64,000 nucleotides of DNA from Methylobacterium gossipiicola (GTDB lineage: Bacteria; Pseudomonadota; Alphaproteobacteria; Rhizobiales; Beijerinckiaceae), in contig NZ_FOPM01000017.1 of assembly GCF_900113485.1 (NCBI RefSeq), forward strand, positions 28,656-92,655, given 5' to 3'. The notes beneath the pieces are model-generated. The model searched no databases. It was not told the origin of the DNA and saw only the letters and a list, made by a program, of their open reading frames with translations. Positions 38,194 through 45,691 of this stretch are shown one piece after another; positions within the stretch are counted from its first letter, which is position 1, and each line of letters opens with the position of its first letter. The position numbers and the translations under genes were made by a program.

Positions 38194-39474
38194 ATGGCCC
38201 GCCGCAACGCGCTCCTTGGACTGACGACCCTTCTCCTGTCGTCGACGTATCTTCACGCCGCGGATCTGCCGAGCAAGGTAGTGGCTCCGGTGGTGCCGGC
38301 TTCCTGCAAGGTCGAGATCACGTTCCCGTCCTACGGCGGTATCATCAAGCAGAACCCCAATCCGGCCTGCCTCACCATCGGCGGCCTCGGCGAAATCTAC
38401 GTCGGCGGCGCGGTCTCGGGGTATTTCTATACCCAGAACAACCAGTTCCCCGCGGCCTTCGCGCCCCCCGGCATCAACGCCGACCGCGCCGCCCGGGCCG
38501 ACTTCTCGAACCTGATGGGCTTCATCCAGAAGGCCGACGGTCCGCTGCAATTCTACGCCGCCTTCGGCGCCTACACGATCCCGGGCCTCGGGGCGCCGAT
38601 CTACAGCGCCATCGAGCAGAACGATCTCCTTTACTCGCCGGTGCCGATCGTGTTCGGCAAGTACGTGTTCAACGACAATTTCTCGATCCAGGGCGGCCGC
38701 ATGCCGACCCTCATCGGCTCGGAGCTGCCCTTCACCTTCCAGAACCTGAACATCTCGCGCGGCCTGCTGTTCAACCAGGAGAACGTCATCAACCAGGGCG
38801 TCCAGGTGAACTACAGCGACGGTCCGTGGTCGGCCTCGTTCGCCGCCACGGACGGGTTCTACTCGGGTGAGATCAACTGGATCACGGGTGCCATCGTCTA
38901 CAAGATCGACGCCGCCAACACGGTGGGCATCAACGGCGGCACGCATTTCAGCAGCACCACCAACTTCGATTCGGTCACTCGGCGCGGCCTGCGCTACCAG
39001 TTCGCCACGCCGCAGACGCTGCAGAACAGCTCCATCGTCAGCGCGAACTACACCTACGCCAACGGCCCGGTGATCATCTCGCCGTACATCCAGTACACCA
39101 ACGTCGAGCGCAACGACTTCCTCGGTCTGGCCGGGGCCGAGACCTTCGGCGCCGCCGTGCTGGCCAGCTACGCCTTCACCGACAACTTCGCCGTCGCCGG
39201 CCGCGTCGAGTACATCACCCAGAGCGGCAACCGCGCCAACTTCCCCGTCCAGACCTCGGTCCTGTACGGCCCCGGCAGCTCAGCGCTGTCGTTCACCATC
39301 ACCCCGACCTTCACCTTCGACCGCTACTTCCTGCGCGGCGAGTTCTCGACGGTGCAGCTCTACGACATCACCCGCGGCGACCTCGCGTTCGGCACCCTCG
39401 GCACCGGCTTCGGTCGCACGGGCAACCGCACCTCGCAGGAGCGCTACATGATCGAGACCGGCATCACCTTCTGA
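38194..39474 (+). CDS. Outer-membrane porin
   Basis: 426 aa. Signal peptide (RNALLGLTTLLLSSTYLHAA), a Cys-containing N-terminal segment (VPASCKVEITFPSYGG ... NPNPACLTIGG), then alternating polar/aromatic beta strands (AVSGYFYTQNNQF, GEINWITGAIVYKID, RYFLRGEFSTVQLYD) and the terminal strand YMIETGITF ending in Phe, the BAM recognition signal. Aromatic Tyr/Phe spacing is typical of a general diffusion porin. ATG 38194 begins the signal peptide. An AT-rich leader with T- and A-runs (38087-38125) suggests a strong promoter. A good terminator follows. Confidence 0.85.
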   Translation: MARRNALLGLTTLLLSSTYLHAADLPSKVVAPVVPASCKVEITFPSYGGIIKQNPNPACLTIGGLGEIYVGGAVSGYFYTQNNQFPAAFAPPGINADRAARADFSNLMGFIQKADGPLQFYAAFGAYTIPGLGAPIYSAIEQNDLLYSPVPIVFGKYVFNDNFSIQGGRMPTLIGSELPFTFQNLNISRGLLFNQENVINQGVQVNYSDGPWSASFAATDGFYSGEINWITGAIVYKIDAANTVGINGGTHFSSTTNFDSVTRRGLRYQFATPQTLQNSSIVSANYTYANGPVIISPYIQYTNVERNDFLGLAGAETFGAAVLASYAFTDNFAVAGRVEYITQSGNRANFPVQTSVLYGPGSSALSFTITPTFTFDRYFLRGEFSTVQLYDITRGDLAFGTLGTGFGRTGNRTSQERYMIETGITF

Positions 39475-39501
39475 TCGCCCGGACCCCGAATCGACGCAGC
39501 A

Positions 39502-39528
39502 AGCCCCCTCTCCCGAGGGGGCTTTTTT
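39502..39528 (+). terminator. Rho-independent terminator of the porin gene
   Basis: Stem AGCCCCCTC (39502-39510) with GAGGGGGCT (39515-39523), loop TCCC, followed by a TTTTTT run. 28 bases after the porin stop. Confidence 0.9.
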
Positions 39529-39693
39529 CGTTGGCGCCGCCCATGACGCCGGTCGAAACCGGGCCGCCGCCTGTCAAGCCGAACCTCTCGCTCAGCCGGC
39601 GAAAAAACCCCGCGAAACCGGCTGGACAGGGCGCCGAACGCTCTCTATACCCCGGCTCCAACAGGCGGCGCCGCTCACGCGAACCGCCCGTTG

Positions 39694-39769
39694 GCCCAGG
39701 TAGCTCAGTTGGTAGAGCATGCGACTGAAAATCGCAGTGTCGGCGGTTCGATCCCGTCTCTGGGCACCA
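39694..39769 (+). tRNA. tRNA-Phe (GAA)
   Basis: 76-base cloverleaf with encoded CCA. Acceptor GCCCAGG pairs with the 3' TCTGGGC; D arm AGCTCAGTTGGTAGAGC; anticodon stem TGCGA/TCGCA with loop CTGAAAA giving anticodon GAA (39727-39729); T arm GGTTCGATCC. An integrase gene starts its 3' end 84 bases downstream, so the 3' half of this tRNA is the probable prophage attachment core. Confidence 0.95.
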
Positions 39770-39836
39770 TTTCTTTCCCCAGCATCGCCAGCGACTTAGC
39801 AGCGATCACGCAGGCATCGGCTGAAGCCCTTAGCAT

Positions 39837-39871
39837 CGGTTAGACAGAGCGGTTAGACATTTGTCTGACCG
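39837..39871. repeat. CGGTTAGACA repeats beside the attachment site
   Basis: CGGTTAGACA occurs directly at 39837-39846 and 39850-39859 and inverted with one mismatch at 39862-39871. They span the integrase stop codon and lie within 100 bases of the tRNA. Candidates for integrase arm-type binding sites; the inverted pair also forms a 12-bp hairpin followed by TTTT on the + strand that might end the tRNA transcript. Confidence 0.5.
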
Positions 39872-40908
39872 CTTTTCGCTTTTGTGCCCAGCGGATCGAG
39901 CCGGTCCATGGCGTCCTTGGTGGCCACCTCCTTCTTCGCGCGCTCGCTGTAGAGCTGCGCCATCGTGAGGGTCTTCTGGCCCAGCACGCGCCGGATCGTG
40001 TCGAGATCGCAGCCGGCGTCAGCCAGCAGCCCGCCGAGGGTGTGGCGCAGCCCGTGGATCGTCAGCCCGGGACCGATCCTGCCCTCGTCCTCCAGCTTGC
40101 CCTTGAACTTGATCCAGACGGCGTTGAACCCGGTCACGGTCCACGTCGTGCCGCGCGACGTCGCGGCGATCGTCGGCGCTGCGTGGGCCGGGACGCTCGC
40201 CAGGATCTCGGCCAGTTCGGGGTGGATGCGGATGAACACCTCCTCGCCGGTCTTCGACGTGGCGATGACGGCTCCCCTCACCGCGTCCTTGCGCATCTTG
40301 AGGGCGTCGCCCTTCCGCACGCCGGTGAACATGGCCAGGGCCAGGGGCACCTTCAGGTGCGGCGGCGCTGCCTTGAGGACGGCCTGGCGCTCGGCGAGGG
40401 TCCAGGGGCGGTTCGCCTTCGGCTTGCTCTTGTCGCGCTTCGTCCGCTTCACCACCAGGACGGGGTTGGCGGTGACGTATTTCCGCTCGATGGCGAAGCC
40501 GAACAGCACCGACAGGACGGACAGCATGTAGTTGGCCGTGCGCCGGCCGCGCTTCATCGCGACCTTATCGCGGATCACGGCGAGCCCGGCGGAATCGATG
40601 CTCTTGATCGGGACGGCGTGGAGGGGAGCCGCCACGTCGAAGTAGCGCTCGTAGCCCGAGCGGGTCGCCATCGCGAGGTCGGCGAAGGCCGGTGTGGCCT
40701 TGTACTCGTCCATCACCCCTTTGAGGGTGCCGTCGGCGACCGGCGGCGGTCGCTTCACGAGGCCGTTGAGCTCGTTGACCTCGGCGGCGAAGGCGGCGGT
40801 GCCGAACTCGGCGAGGATCGGCTTGCCGGTGGCCCGGTGATAGTTGCGCCAGCGGCCGTGCCGATCCCGATAGCGCTTCACGCCGGGAATGCGGAGCTTG
40901 GTGACCAC
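39853..40908 (-). CDS. int: Prophage integrase (tyrosine recombinase)
   Basis: 351 aa. N-terminal RDRHGRWRNYHRATGK arm-binding-like segment, core-binding SAM-like domain (~60-150), catalytic domain with Arg198 in FTGVRKGDALKM, H-x-x-R at 285-288 in IHGLRHTLGG, and nucleophile Tyr320 in TMAQLYSER; the position normally held by His/Trp after Leu-Gly is Gln (LGQKT). GTG start ending at 40908. Located directly downstream of tRNA-Phe, so it most likely integrates there. Last gene of the leftward operon. Confidence 0.92.
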   Translation of the reverse strand: MVTKLRIPGVKRYRDRHGRWRNYHRATGKPILAEFGTAAFAAEVNELNGLVKRPPPVADGTLKGVMDEYKATPAFADLAMATRSGYERYFDVAAPLHAVPIKSIDSAGLAVIRDKVAMKRGRRTANYMLSVLSVLFGFAIERKYVTANPVLVVKRTKRDKSKPKANRPWTLAERQAVLKAAPPHLKVPLALAMFTGVRKGDALKMRKDAVRGAVIATSKTGEEVFIRIHPELAEILASVPAHAAPTIAATSRGTTWTVTGFNAVWIKFKGKLEDEGRIGPGLTIHGLRHTLGGLLADAGCDLDTIRRVLGQKTLTMAQLYSERAKKEVATKDAMDRLDPLGTKAKSGQTNV

Positions 40909-40911
40909 GTG

Positions 40912-41142
40912 TCAGAACTCCGCGATGGCATCCGCCATCGACTTGAGCCCGCTCTTCGCCGGAGCCTTCCGGGCCTCGATCCAGTTGTCGAGGTCGAACC
41001 GATCGTAGCGCTCCAGGCGCTTGTCGCCGAACGCCATGGGCCGGACCTCGCATTGGCGCTCGAAGATGCCCGGTGAGAAGCCGCAATAGGCGGCGGCCTC
41101 GGCCTTGGTCATGAGGCGGGGGACGATGTGGGGGCGCGCCAT
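40912..41142 (-). CDS. Excisionase-like / helix-turn-helix small protein
   Basis: 76 aa. LMTKAEAAAYCGFSPGIFERQC followed by RLERYDRFDLDNWIEAR is the MerR/excisionase-type winged-helix pattern (AlpA/Xis-like) found directly upstream of phage integrases. Three bases separate its stop from the integrase start. It would direct excision and/or regulate int. Confidence 0.7.
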   Translation of the reverse strand: MARPHIVPRLMTKAEAAAYCGFSPGIFERQCEVRPMAFGDKRLERYDRFDLDNWIEARKAPAKSGLKSMADAIAEF

Positions 41143-41179
41143 GGTCAGGCGGCTCCCACGCGGCGTAAGGGCATGATGG

Positions 41180-41545
41180 TCACGGGCTGGCCTCGCAGAA
41201 CAGGTCGAGGGTGCCTTCGCCGAGGCGGCGGGCACGGGTGGCGATGGCGGATCGGGTGCGGGCGGTCTGGTCCCAGCGGTTGTGGCAGAGCTGGCAGAGG
41301 GCGCGCAGGTTCTCCGCACCGTGGTCGACGAGATCCTGGTCCATGTGCGCGATGGTCAGGACGACGCGCGATCCGGTCTCCGGATGCGGCTGGCCGTTCT
41401 CCGCCCGGCAATGAGGCCGCTGGGGCGTGCCCTCGCAGCAATTGCCCGCCCGCGCGAGAATCGGCCGGCGGACGCCGTCGCGCCAGGCTTTCGAGCGGAT
41501 CGATCCGCCGGGATAGAGGGCGAGCTTTTCACGGGGTATCGGCAT
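41180..41545 (-). CDS. HNH endonuclease-like phage protein
   Basis: 121 aa. Cys pair in GNCCEGTPQRPHC and the core VVLTIAHMDQDLVDHGAENLRALCQLCHNRWDQ, which carries the H...N...H and second Cys pair spacing of HNH nucleases. Start ATG ends at 41545; the longer frame upstream overlaps the next gene. Role in phage early region not known. Confidence 0.7.
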   Translation of the reverse strand: MPIPREKLALYPGGSIRSKAWRDGVRRPILARAGNCCEGTPQRPHCRAENGQPHPETGSRVVLTIAHMDQDLVDHGAENLRALCQLCHNRWDQTARTRSAIATRARRLGEGTLDLFCEASP

Positions 41546-41777
41546 CCGCCCGATCCTCCCGCCGCAAGCGCCAGGTCTGTGAAAAGGCAGGACCGAACAA
41601 TCCATCCCCGGCTGGCACCACGAGGTCGGCGCCGATCGCGGCCTCCGCGAGGCGGGCGGTCACGGCACGCCCCGACGGGGAGAGGCAGAAGAGCCGGCCG
41701 GAGAGCGCCGTCATGGTGACCAGCAGGACCTCGCCAGCCGCCAGCCGCGCGAGGAGTGTCCGCGCCCCGGTGCTCAC
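41529..41777 (-). CDS. Small hypothetical phage protein
   Basis: 82 aa, GTG start (ending 41777) overlapping the stop of the XRE gene by four bases. Contains a hydrophobic ARLAAGEVLLVTMTALSGRLFCL segment and DGLFGPAFSQTWRLR. No family recognised. Overlap on both sides supports it as part of the leftward operon. Confidence 0.55.
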   Translation of the reverse strand: MSTGARTLLARLAAGEVLLVTMTALSGRLFCLSPSGRAVTARLAEAAIGADLVVPAGDGLFGPAFSQTWRLRREDRADADTP

Positions 41778-42211
41778 GCGTCCCCCGCCGGCTTGGCGGT
41801 GCCGATCTTGGCGATCTCCCGAACGATGGTGAGGGCCCTGCGGCGGTCCTCGGCGCTCGCGATGGCGGCGTAGAGGCGGAGCAGTTCGGTGGCGCCGGGC
41901 TCGTTCAGGACGGCCAAGGCCTCGTCCCCGCCGCCCACCGCCTCATCGCCGTAGAGATCGGACAGGGACACGCCGAGGAAGCGGGCGATGGTCCCCAGGC
42001 GGCCCGCGCCGATGCGGTTCACGCCCTTCTCGTATTTCTGGACCTGCTGGAAGGTGACGCCGAGGGCCTCGCCCAGGGCGGCCTGTGTGAGGCCCTTGGT
42101 CTTCCGGATCGCGCTGACGCGCAGGCCGAGGATGCGGTCCTCGTCCGTCACGCCCTTGCCCTGGATGGTTCTGGCCGTGCCGATGGACGAGGCTGAGACG
42201 GGGGCGGTCAT
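41774..42211 (-). CDS. XRE-family transcriptional regulator
   Basis: 145 aa. HTH residues ~28-85: LGLRVSAIRKTKGLTQAALGEALGVTFQQVQKYEKGVNRIGAGRLGTIARFLGVSLSDL, a textbook Cro/CI-type helix-turn-helix; C-terminal helical part (ELLRLYAAIASAEDRRRALTIV) for oligomerisation. This type is common in alphaproteobacterial genomes and prophages. It is distinct from the divergent repressor at 43522-44220. Confidence 0.88.
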   Translation of the reverse strand: MTAPVSASSIGTARTIQGKGVTDEDRILGLRVSAIRKTKGLTQAALGEALGVTFQQVQKYEKGVNRIGAGRLGTIARFLGVSLSDLYGDEAVGGGDEALAVLNEPGATELLRLYAAIASAEDRRRALTIVREIAKIGTAKPAGDA

Positions 42212-42259
42212 GGCTGCTCCGGTGAGGCTGGCTTGGCGTCGAGGGCGGCGTGAAGGGGC

Positions 42260-42490
42260 TCAGCGGGCGCACCAGTCCGGTGCGGCCTCGGGCGGCGGGT
42301 CGGCGTATTCGAGGCTGTCGGGGTCGCAACTCACGGGCGGGAACTGCCCGTCGAAATGGACGCGCAGGCCGGGGTCGCCCGGGCGGGGCGGCAGGAGGGT
42401 TCCGGTGCGGCCGGAAGCGGCTTCACGCACGCGGGCGCCGACGGCGCAGGGCGCGTGCGGGTGGCGCTGGCGGATCGCGTCATAGGCCAT
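42260..42490 (-). CDS. Small hypothetical phage protein
   Basis: 76 aa: MAYDAIRQRHPHAP, GARVREAASGRTGTLLPPRPGDPGLRVHFDG, then SCDPDSLEYADPP. The middle looks like a small beta-barrel (G-T-L/V-x-F pattern). No family recognised. It overlaps the next upstream gene's stop by 11 bases. Confidence 0.5.
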   Translation of the reverse strand: MAYDAIRQRHPHAPCAVGARVREAASGRTGTLLPPRPGDPGLRVHFDGQFPPVSCDPDSLEYADPPPEAAPDWCAR

Positions 42491-42869
42491 CGGTGGCCTC
42501 CGCCGGCACGCGGACCGCCATGCGCGGGTCGAGGCGCAGGGTCGATTTCGGTTCGCCCGCCGCGTCGACGAGGCGTTCGAGGGCCGTCAGCGCCGCCCGG
42601 AACAGCACGTCGTCGTGGCTCGAGGGATGGCGCGGGTGCTCGGCCGGGATCAGCGCCACGGCCGGGCAGGCGTCGGGGTCGCGGGCGATGTCCGCGCCTC
42701 CGACCGGCATGCCGATGGCCTGATGGAAGGGATCGATGTCCTCCTTCGGGAGGGTCACGGTGGCGGCGACGAGGCGGGTTTTGTGCGCGATTCCGCGCCG
42801 GGTCTTCTCCACCGGGCCGAAGGCCGTGAGGTTGCCGACGAAACCGGCGGCGGGACAGCGCCGGCTCAT
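42480..42869 (-). CDS. Hypothetical phage protein (129 aa)
   Basis: 129 aa with TRRGIAHKTRLVAATVTLPKEDIDPFHQAIGMPVGG and a C-terminal DDVLFRAALTALERLVDAAG helix. Four-base ATGA overlap with the upstream gene. No family recognised. Confidence 0.5.
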   Translation of the reverse strand: MSRRCPAAGFVGNLTAFGPVEKTRRGIAHKTRLVAATVTLPKEDIDPFHQAIGMPVGGADIARDPDACPAVALIPAEHPRHPSSHDDVLFRAALTALERLVDAAGEPKSTLRLDPRMAVRVPAEATDGL

Positions 42870-43276
42870 GACCGCACGACCTGAGCGTCGGCGGGCTTGG
42901 GGCCGATTGTGTCAGGCTCCCCCATCAGGATCGCGGGGATCTTGGGGCTCGGGGCGTCGGTGCCGTTCTCCCATTCCCACAGCAGGGTCGCGCGGACCCG
43001 CTCGACATGGGCGGCCCAGATCAGGCTCGGCCCCTGCACCCAGTCCTGATCGAAGATCCAGTGGATGAGCAGGCCGACATCCGCCTCGGCCTCGGCGTGG
43101 GTCTGCACGGGCCGGCGGAGGCCGAGGCCCGACGGCGTGGGCCATCCGTTGAAGGCCAGACCTTCGAGGCGTGGGTCCGACGGATCGAACGCCTGGCCAA
43201 AGAAGGACCGGAGGGGATGATCGAAGCCGAGGACGACCTGAAGGTTGGGCCGGTCGATGACGATGTGGCGGCTCAT
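42866..43276 (-). CDS. Hypothetical phage protein (136 aa)
   Basis: 136 aa, first gene of the leftward operon behind the operator sites at 43405-43448. Contains VIDRPNLQVVLGFDHPLRSFFGQAFD and VGLLIHWIFDQDWVQGPSLIWAAHVERVRATLLWEWE. Trp-rich. No family recognised. Confidence 0.5.
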   Translation of the reverse strand: MSRHIVIDRPNLQVVLGFDHPLRSFFGQAFDPSDPRLEGLAFNGWPTPSGLGLRRPVQTHAEAEADVGLLIHWIFDQDWVQGPSLIWAAHVERVRATLLWEWENGTDAPSPKIPAILMGEPDTIGPKPADAQVVRS

Positions 43277-43404
43277 GCGAGCGCCTCGATTCGCGCCGGG
43301 CCGTTGAATGGGCCGTGTAGCGCGGTTGCGCCTCCTTCTGATCGAGGACGGAAACTATCGTGAATATGCACGCGCTGGCTCCACCGCGACCTGCGATGGA
43401 GCTT

Positions 43405-43448
43405 AATCTGCGCAATGCAGATTTCAAGTCAATTGCAAAATGCAGATT
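43405..43448. promoter_or_regulatory. Candidate repressor operators of the leftward operon
   Basis: AATCTGC (43405-43411) and GCAGATT (43417-43423) form an inverted repeat with five-base spacer; a further GCAGATT is at 43442-43448. The word GCAGATTAT also occurs in the switch-region palindrome (44258-44266), which ties the two regions to one DNA-binding protein. AT-rich. About 130-170 bases before the first leftward gene. Confidence 0.55.
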
Positions 43449-43521
43449 ATTTCGCGCTTGGCGGGATTGCCCAGCGCTTCGTTGAATGGCGGCTCCTCAA
43501 CCGAAAATCACAGACCCACAA

Positions 43522-44220
43522 TCATTCAACCATAGAGAGGGCCGGCTTTGGGGTGCTTCCAGAAGATAAACTCCATAAATTGCGATTGGGAATTATTGCA
43601 AGAACCTCTTCTGCCCACTCGATTTCAGCACGCTTGATATTCGGATAACCAAAGCATTCGAGATCAAACAATCCGCTTGATTCGTCAATATTAGCAATTG
43701 CAAGTCGTGTATTTTCATTTTTAATTGAGACTATAACAAGTTTCTGATTTATATCGAAATGATCGCTCTGCCTGTAGCCGCACACCAAAAGATATCCCCA
43801 ATTATACCAGGGGATCATATCATGACTCATTATGGCATATGCGCAGGCAGCTTCGGCAATAATAGATTCTATGATTACAAACTGCTGGTTGGGATTTTCA
43901 AATATATTGTCTATCGGACTCACAACGCCGCCGCGCTCAATTTTTCCCAATAAAGGTTTAAGCTTCATCTCTTGGCTGCTTCCTGTACCGAACAGGAGCC
44001 AATCCAGCCTCACGCGGAAGAACCGAGCATACCTTGCGGCTTCTTCATTGCTGAATCCACGGGAGCCCGATTCGTGGCCCGAGTATGTCCCGTAAGGACT
44101 GCCCAGAGCCTCGGCGGCCTCCTTTGCGGTTCGATAGTGCCTCTGCCGTGCGTCTTTCAGCCGGCCATGTTTATCGTCGCGCTTTAGCATTCCTGCAATT
44201 TGCAGCCTTTCAGTCTGCAT
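43522..44220 (-). CDS. CI-like phage repressor
   Basis: 232 aa from the ATG ending at 44220 (MQTERLQIAG); an upstream ATG at 44250 would add ten residues. N-terminal HTH: LKDARQRHYRTAKEAAEALGSPYGTYSGHESGSRGFSNEEAARYARFFRVRLDWLLFGTG (residues ~20-80), as in phage CI/C2 repressors. The C-terminal half (~100-230) is AT-rich and has strands such as YLLVCGYRQSDHFD and LVIVSIKNENTRLAIANID, the place of a LexA-like S24 domain, but a clear Ala-Gly cleavage site and catalytic Ser/Lys are not seen. Divergent from the Cro-like gene. Confidence 0.75.
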   Translation of the reverse strand: MQTERLQIAGMLKRDDKHGRLKDARQRHYRTAKEAAEALGSPYGTYSGHESGSRGFSNEEAARYARFFRVRLDWLLFGTGSSQEMKLKPLLGKIERGGVVSPIDNIFENPNQQFVIIESIIAEAACAYAIMSHDMIPWYNWGYLLVCGYRQSDHFDINQKLVIVSIKNENTRLAIANIDESSGLFDLECFGYPNIKRAEIEWAEEVLAIIPNRNLWSLSSGSTPKPALSMVE

Positions 44221-44282
44221 GTCTGAGATTGCCCTATTGACTCCCGCCATGCATGTCGCAGATTATCTGCGACATGCAGACT
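44212..44282. promoter_or_regulatory. Repressor/Cro operator region with nested inverted repeats
   Basis: A 27-base palindrome with perfect 12-base arms GCATGTCGCAGA (44251-44262) and TCTGCGACATGC (44266-44277). A second perfect 12-base inverted pair, AGTCTGCATGTC (44212-44223) and GACATGCAGACT (44271-44282), contains the start codons of both divergent genes. Very likely operators of the lysogeny switch. Confidence 0.8.
44237..44266 (+). promoter_or_regulatory. Candidate promoter of the Cro-like gene
   Basis: TTGACT at 44237-44242 (one change from TTGACA), 18-base spacer, GATTAT at 44261-44266 (four of six to TATAAT). The -10 lies in the centre of the 27-base palindrome. Transcription would begin about 44273-44274, at the ATG, so the message would be leaderless. 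Confidence 0.5.
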
Positions 44283-44546
44283 CTCGGCGAGGTGATTGAT
44301 GCGTTCGGCTATGCCGAACTCGCTGCCATCCTGGGTAAGCCACCAGGTACGGTCAGTTCATGGAAATCTCGAAATCAACTCCCCTCCGAATTCTGGAAAA
44401 CTGTTTTGGAAGCAGCGGCAAGGAGGGGAATGACGGATATAACAGCAGACTTGCTCATTCGTTTGGATGCCAATCGTGCCTGCTCAACCAATAATAAAGC
44501 TCTAGGCAAATCCACTTTACATTCTGCAGTGAGGGCATCGCGATGA
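44274..44546 (+). CDS. Cro-like DNA-binding protein
   Basis: 90 aa from ATG 44274 (MQTLGEVIDAFGYAELAAIL). HTH: FGYAELAAILGKPPGTVSSWKSRNQLPSEFWKTVLEAAARRG, the compact Cro/YdaS-like pattern with VSSWK in the recognition helix. An ATG at 44253 would add seven residues but lies inside the palindrome. No ribosome site precedes either ATG. Divergent from the repressor; expected to switch on lytic growth. Confidence 0.72.
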   Translation: MQTLGEVIDAFGYAELAAILGKPPGTVSSWKSRNQLPSEFWKTVLEAAARRGMTDITADLLIRLDANRACSTNNKALGKSTLHSAVRASR

Positions 44547-44867
44547 CTCCCTCCTTCCCGGCCTCACGGCCAAGCCGATCCTGCGCGGCAGCACCATGGC
44601 TTCCGTCGAAGCCATCGAGAGCCCGCGCCGCGGCTGCGCGCGGTCGTTTCCCATGCCTGCCCGAGGGAGCCGGGCGGGCCGTCCTGGCGGTGGTTCCGGC
44701 CGCGGCCATCGACGGGACGGGGCGGGGGCGGCGCGCATGACGCGCACCGCCCCCGTTCTCTCTCACACGCCCCTGTGCTTCCCGGCCCTGGCGCGTGACC
44801 CTCATCCGCTCTCTCAGAACCTCACTCCATGCTCGGACGCCCCATCCAAGCACGGAGGCGATCTCGG
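44547..44867 (+). other. Region after the Cro-like gene with no convincing gene
   Basis: A 65-codon frame at 44543-44740 overlaps the Cro-like stop (ATGA), and another frame starts at 44596, but both give Ala/Arg/Pro/Ser-rich products typical of shadow frames in GC-rich DNA. A small lytic-control gene could be present but cannot be chosen from the sequence. Confidence 0.4.
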
Positions 44868-45233
44868 ATGTCGGAAAATGCGTGGGAGAGTCGTGTGAGC
44901 ACGGTCGCCCTTCACCTTCACCGCTCGGCCAAAGCCGCCGAGGGCCTGAGCCGGATCGTGGCCGCCCTTGCGCCTGGCGATTCGATCAAGGGCAAGGTTC
45001 GCAAGGCGCACGAGCTGACCGGGCTCTCCTACAGCCGCACGCGCGAGATCTGGTACGGGCGCGCGCGCCGCATCGACGAGTCCGAACTGAAGGCGATCGA
45101 GGCCGCCATCCCGCCCGACATGGAGTCCGACCTTGCGTACCTCAGGTCCCTCGAAACCCGGGTCGCCGCCATGCGGCAAGAGTTGGAGGGCCTCCGTTCG
45201 CGAATGGAGGGCGCGGCGCTTGATCGCCCGTAG
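44868..45233 (+). CDS. Phage early hypothetical protein with helical DNA-binding-like core
   Basis: 121 aa, ATG 44868 after GGAGG. LSRIVAALAPGDSIKGKVRKAHELTGLSYSRTREIWYGRARRIDESELKAIEAAI resembles a helix-turn-helix (KAHELTGLSYSRTREIW), followed by a C-terminal coiled coil (DLAYLRSLETRVAAMRQELEGLRSRMEG). No family recognised with certainty; a regulatory role is inferred from position and motif. Confidence 0.6.
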   Translation: MSENAWESRVSTVALHLHRSAKAAEGLSRIVAALAPGDSIKGKVRKAHELTGLSYSRTREIWYGRARRIDESELKAIEAAIPPDMESDLAYLRSLETRVAAMRQELEGLRSRMEGAALDRP

Positions 45234-45375
45234 CATCCTCATTCTTCAGAACGCGGAAGCGAAGGCGCGGAACCTCAAGGCCCGCGCGCACGCGCTCGCG
45301 CCATGGCTGGTCGGCGAGCCCGTCGCCAAGCGGCGGCCGGCCGAGGATCGGCCGCAGGACGGGGGCCGGCCCTGA
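45220..45375 (+). CDS. Small basic hypothetical phage protein
   Basis: 51 aa from TTG 45220, preceded by GGAGGG (45206-45211). Sequence begins IARSILILQNAEAKARNLKARAHALAPWLVG and has a Pro/Arg tail. Overlaps the preceding gene by 14 bases and the next by one (TGATG). Weakly supported. Confidence 0.4.
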   Translation: MIARSILILQNAEAKARNLKARAHALAPWLVGEPVAKRRPAEDRPQDGGRP

Positions 45376-45626
45376 TGGCACCGAAGCTCATGGGACCTCC
45401 CAGCGCCCAAGCCTCCACGCGTCCGGTCTATTATTGCGCTTGCGGCTGCGGCGCCTATGCCAGCCGGGGCTTCCCCAACGACATCTGGTACGCGACGGCG
45501 CACGTGCCGCCGACCATGCGATTCCCGTGGGAACGCGGCTACGAGCCGCCCCCCGCCGAGGCGCCGGTTCCGCCGCGTGAGACCGTGCCCGATTCGCCGT
45601 TCCTGCCCGGGCTGTCGCCCAGGTGA
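45375..45626 (+). CDS. Small Cys-containing phage protein
   Basis: 83 aa. Core VYYCACGCGAYASRGFPNDIWYATAHVPP has three closely spaced Cys (C-x-C-x-C) and could bind zinc. TGATG overlap with the upstream gene. No family recognised. Confidence 0.5.
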   Translation: MAPKLMGPPSAQASTRPVYYCACGCGAYASRGFPNDIWYATAHVPPTMRFPWERGYEPPPAEAPVPPRETVPDSPFLPGLSPR

Positions 45627-45691
45627 CGGACCGGCGCGCCCTCCCGCGCGCCACGCCCACTCGTACTCCGACTCCTCCTCAGGCGAGTTCC

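Noticed and set aside
43415..43648. 77-codon plus-strand frame opposite the repressor C-terminal end
   Set aside because: Lies in the operator region and antisense to the repressor; no recognisable pattern.
44543..44898. Small frames after the Cro-like gene as lytic regulator genes
   Set aside because: Ala/Arg/Pro/Ser-rich products with no preferred frame or motif; left as an uncertain region.
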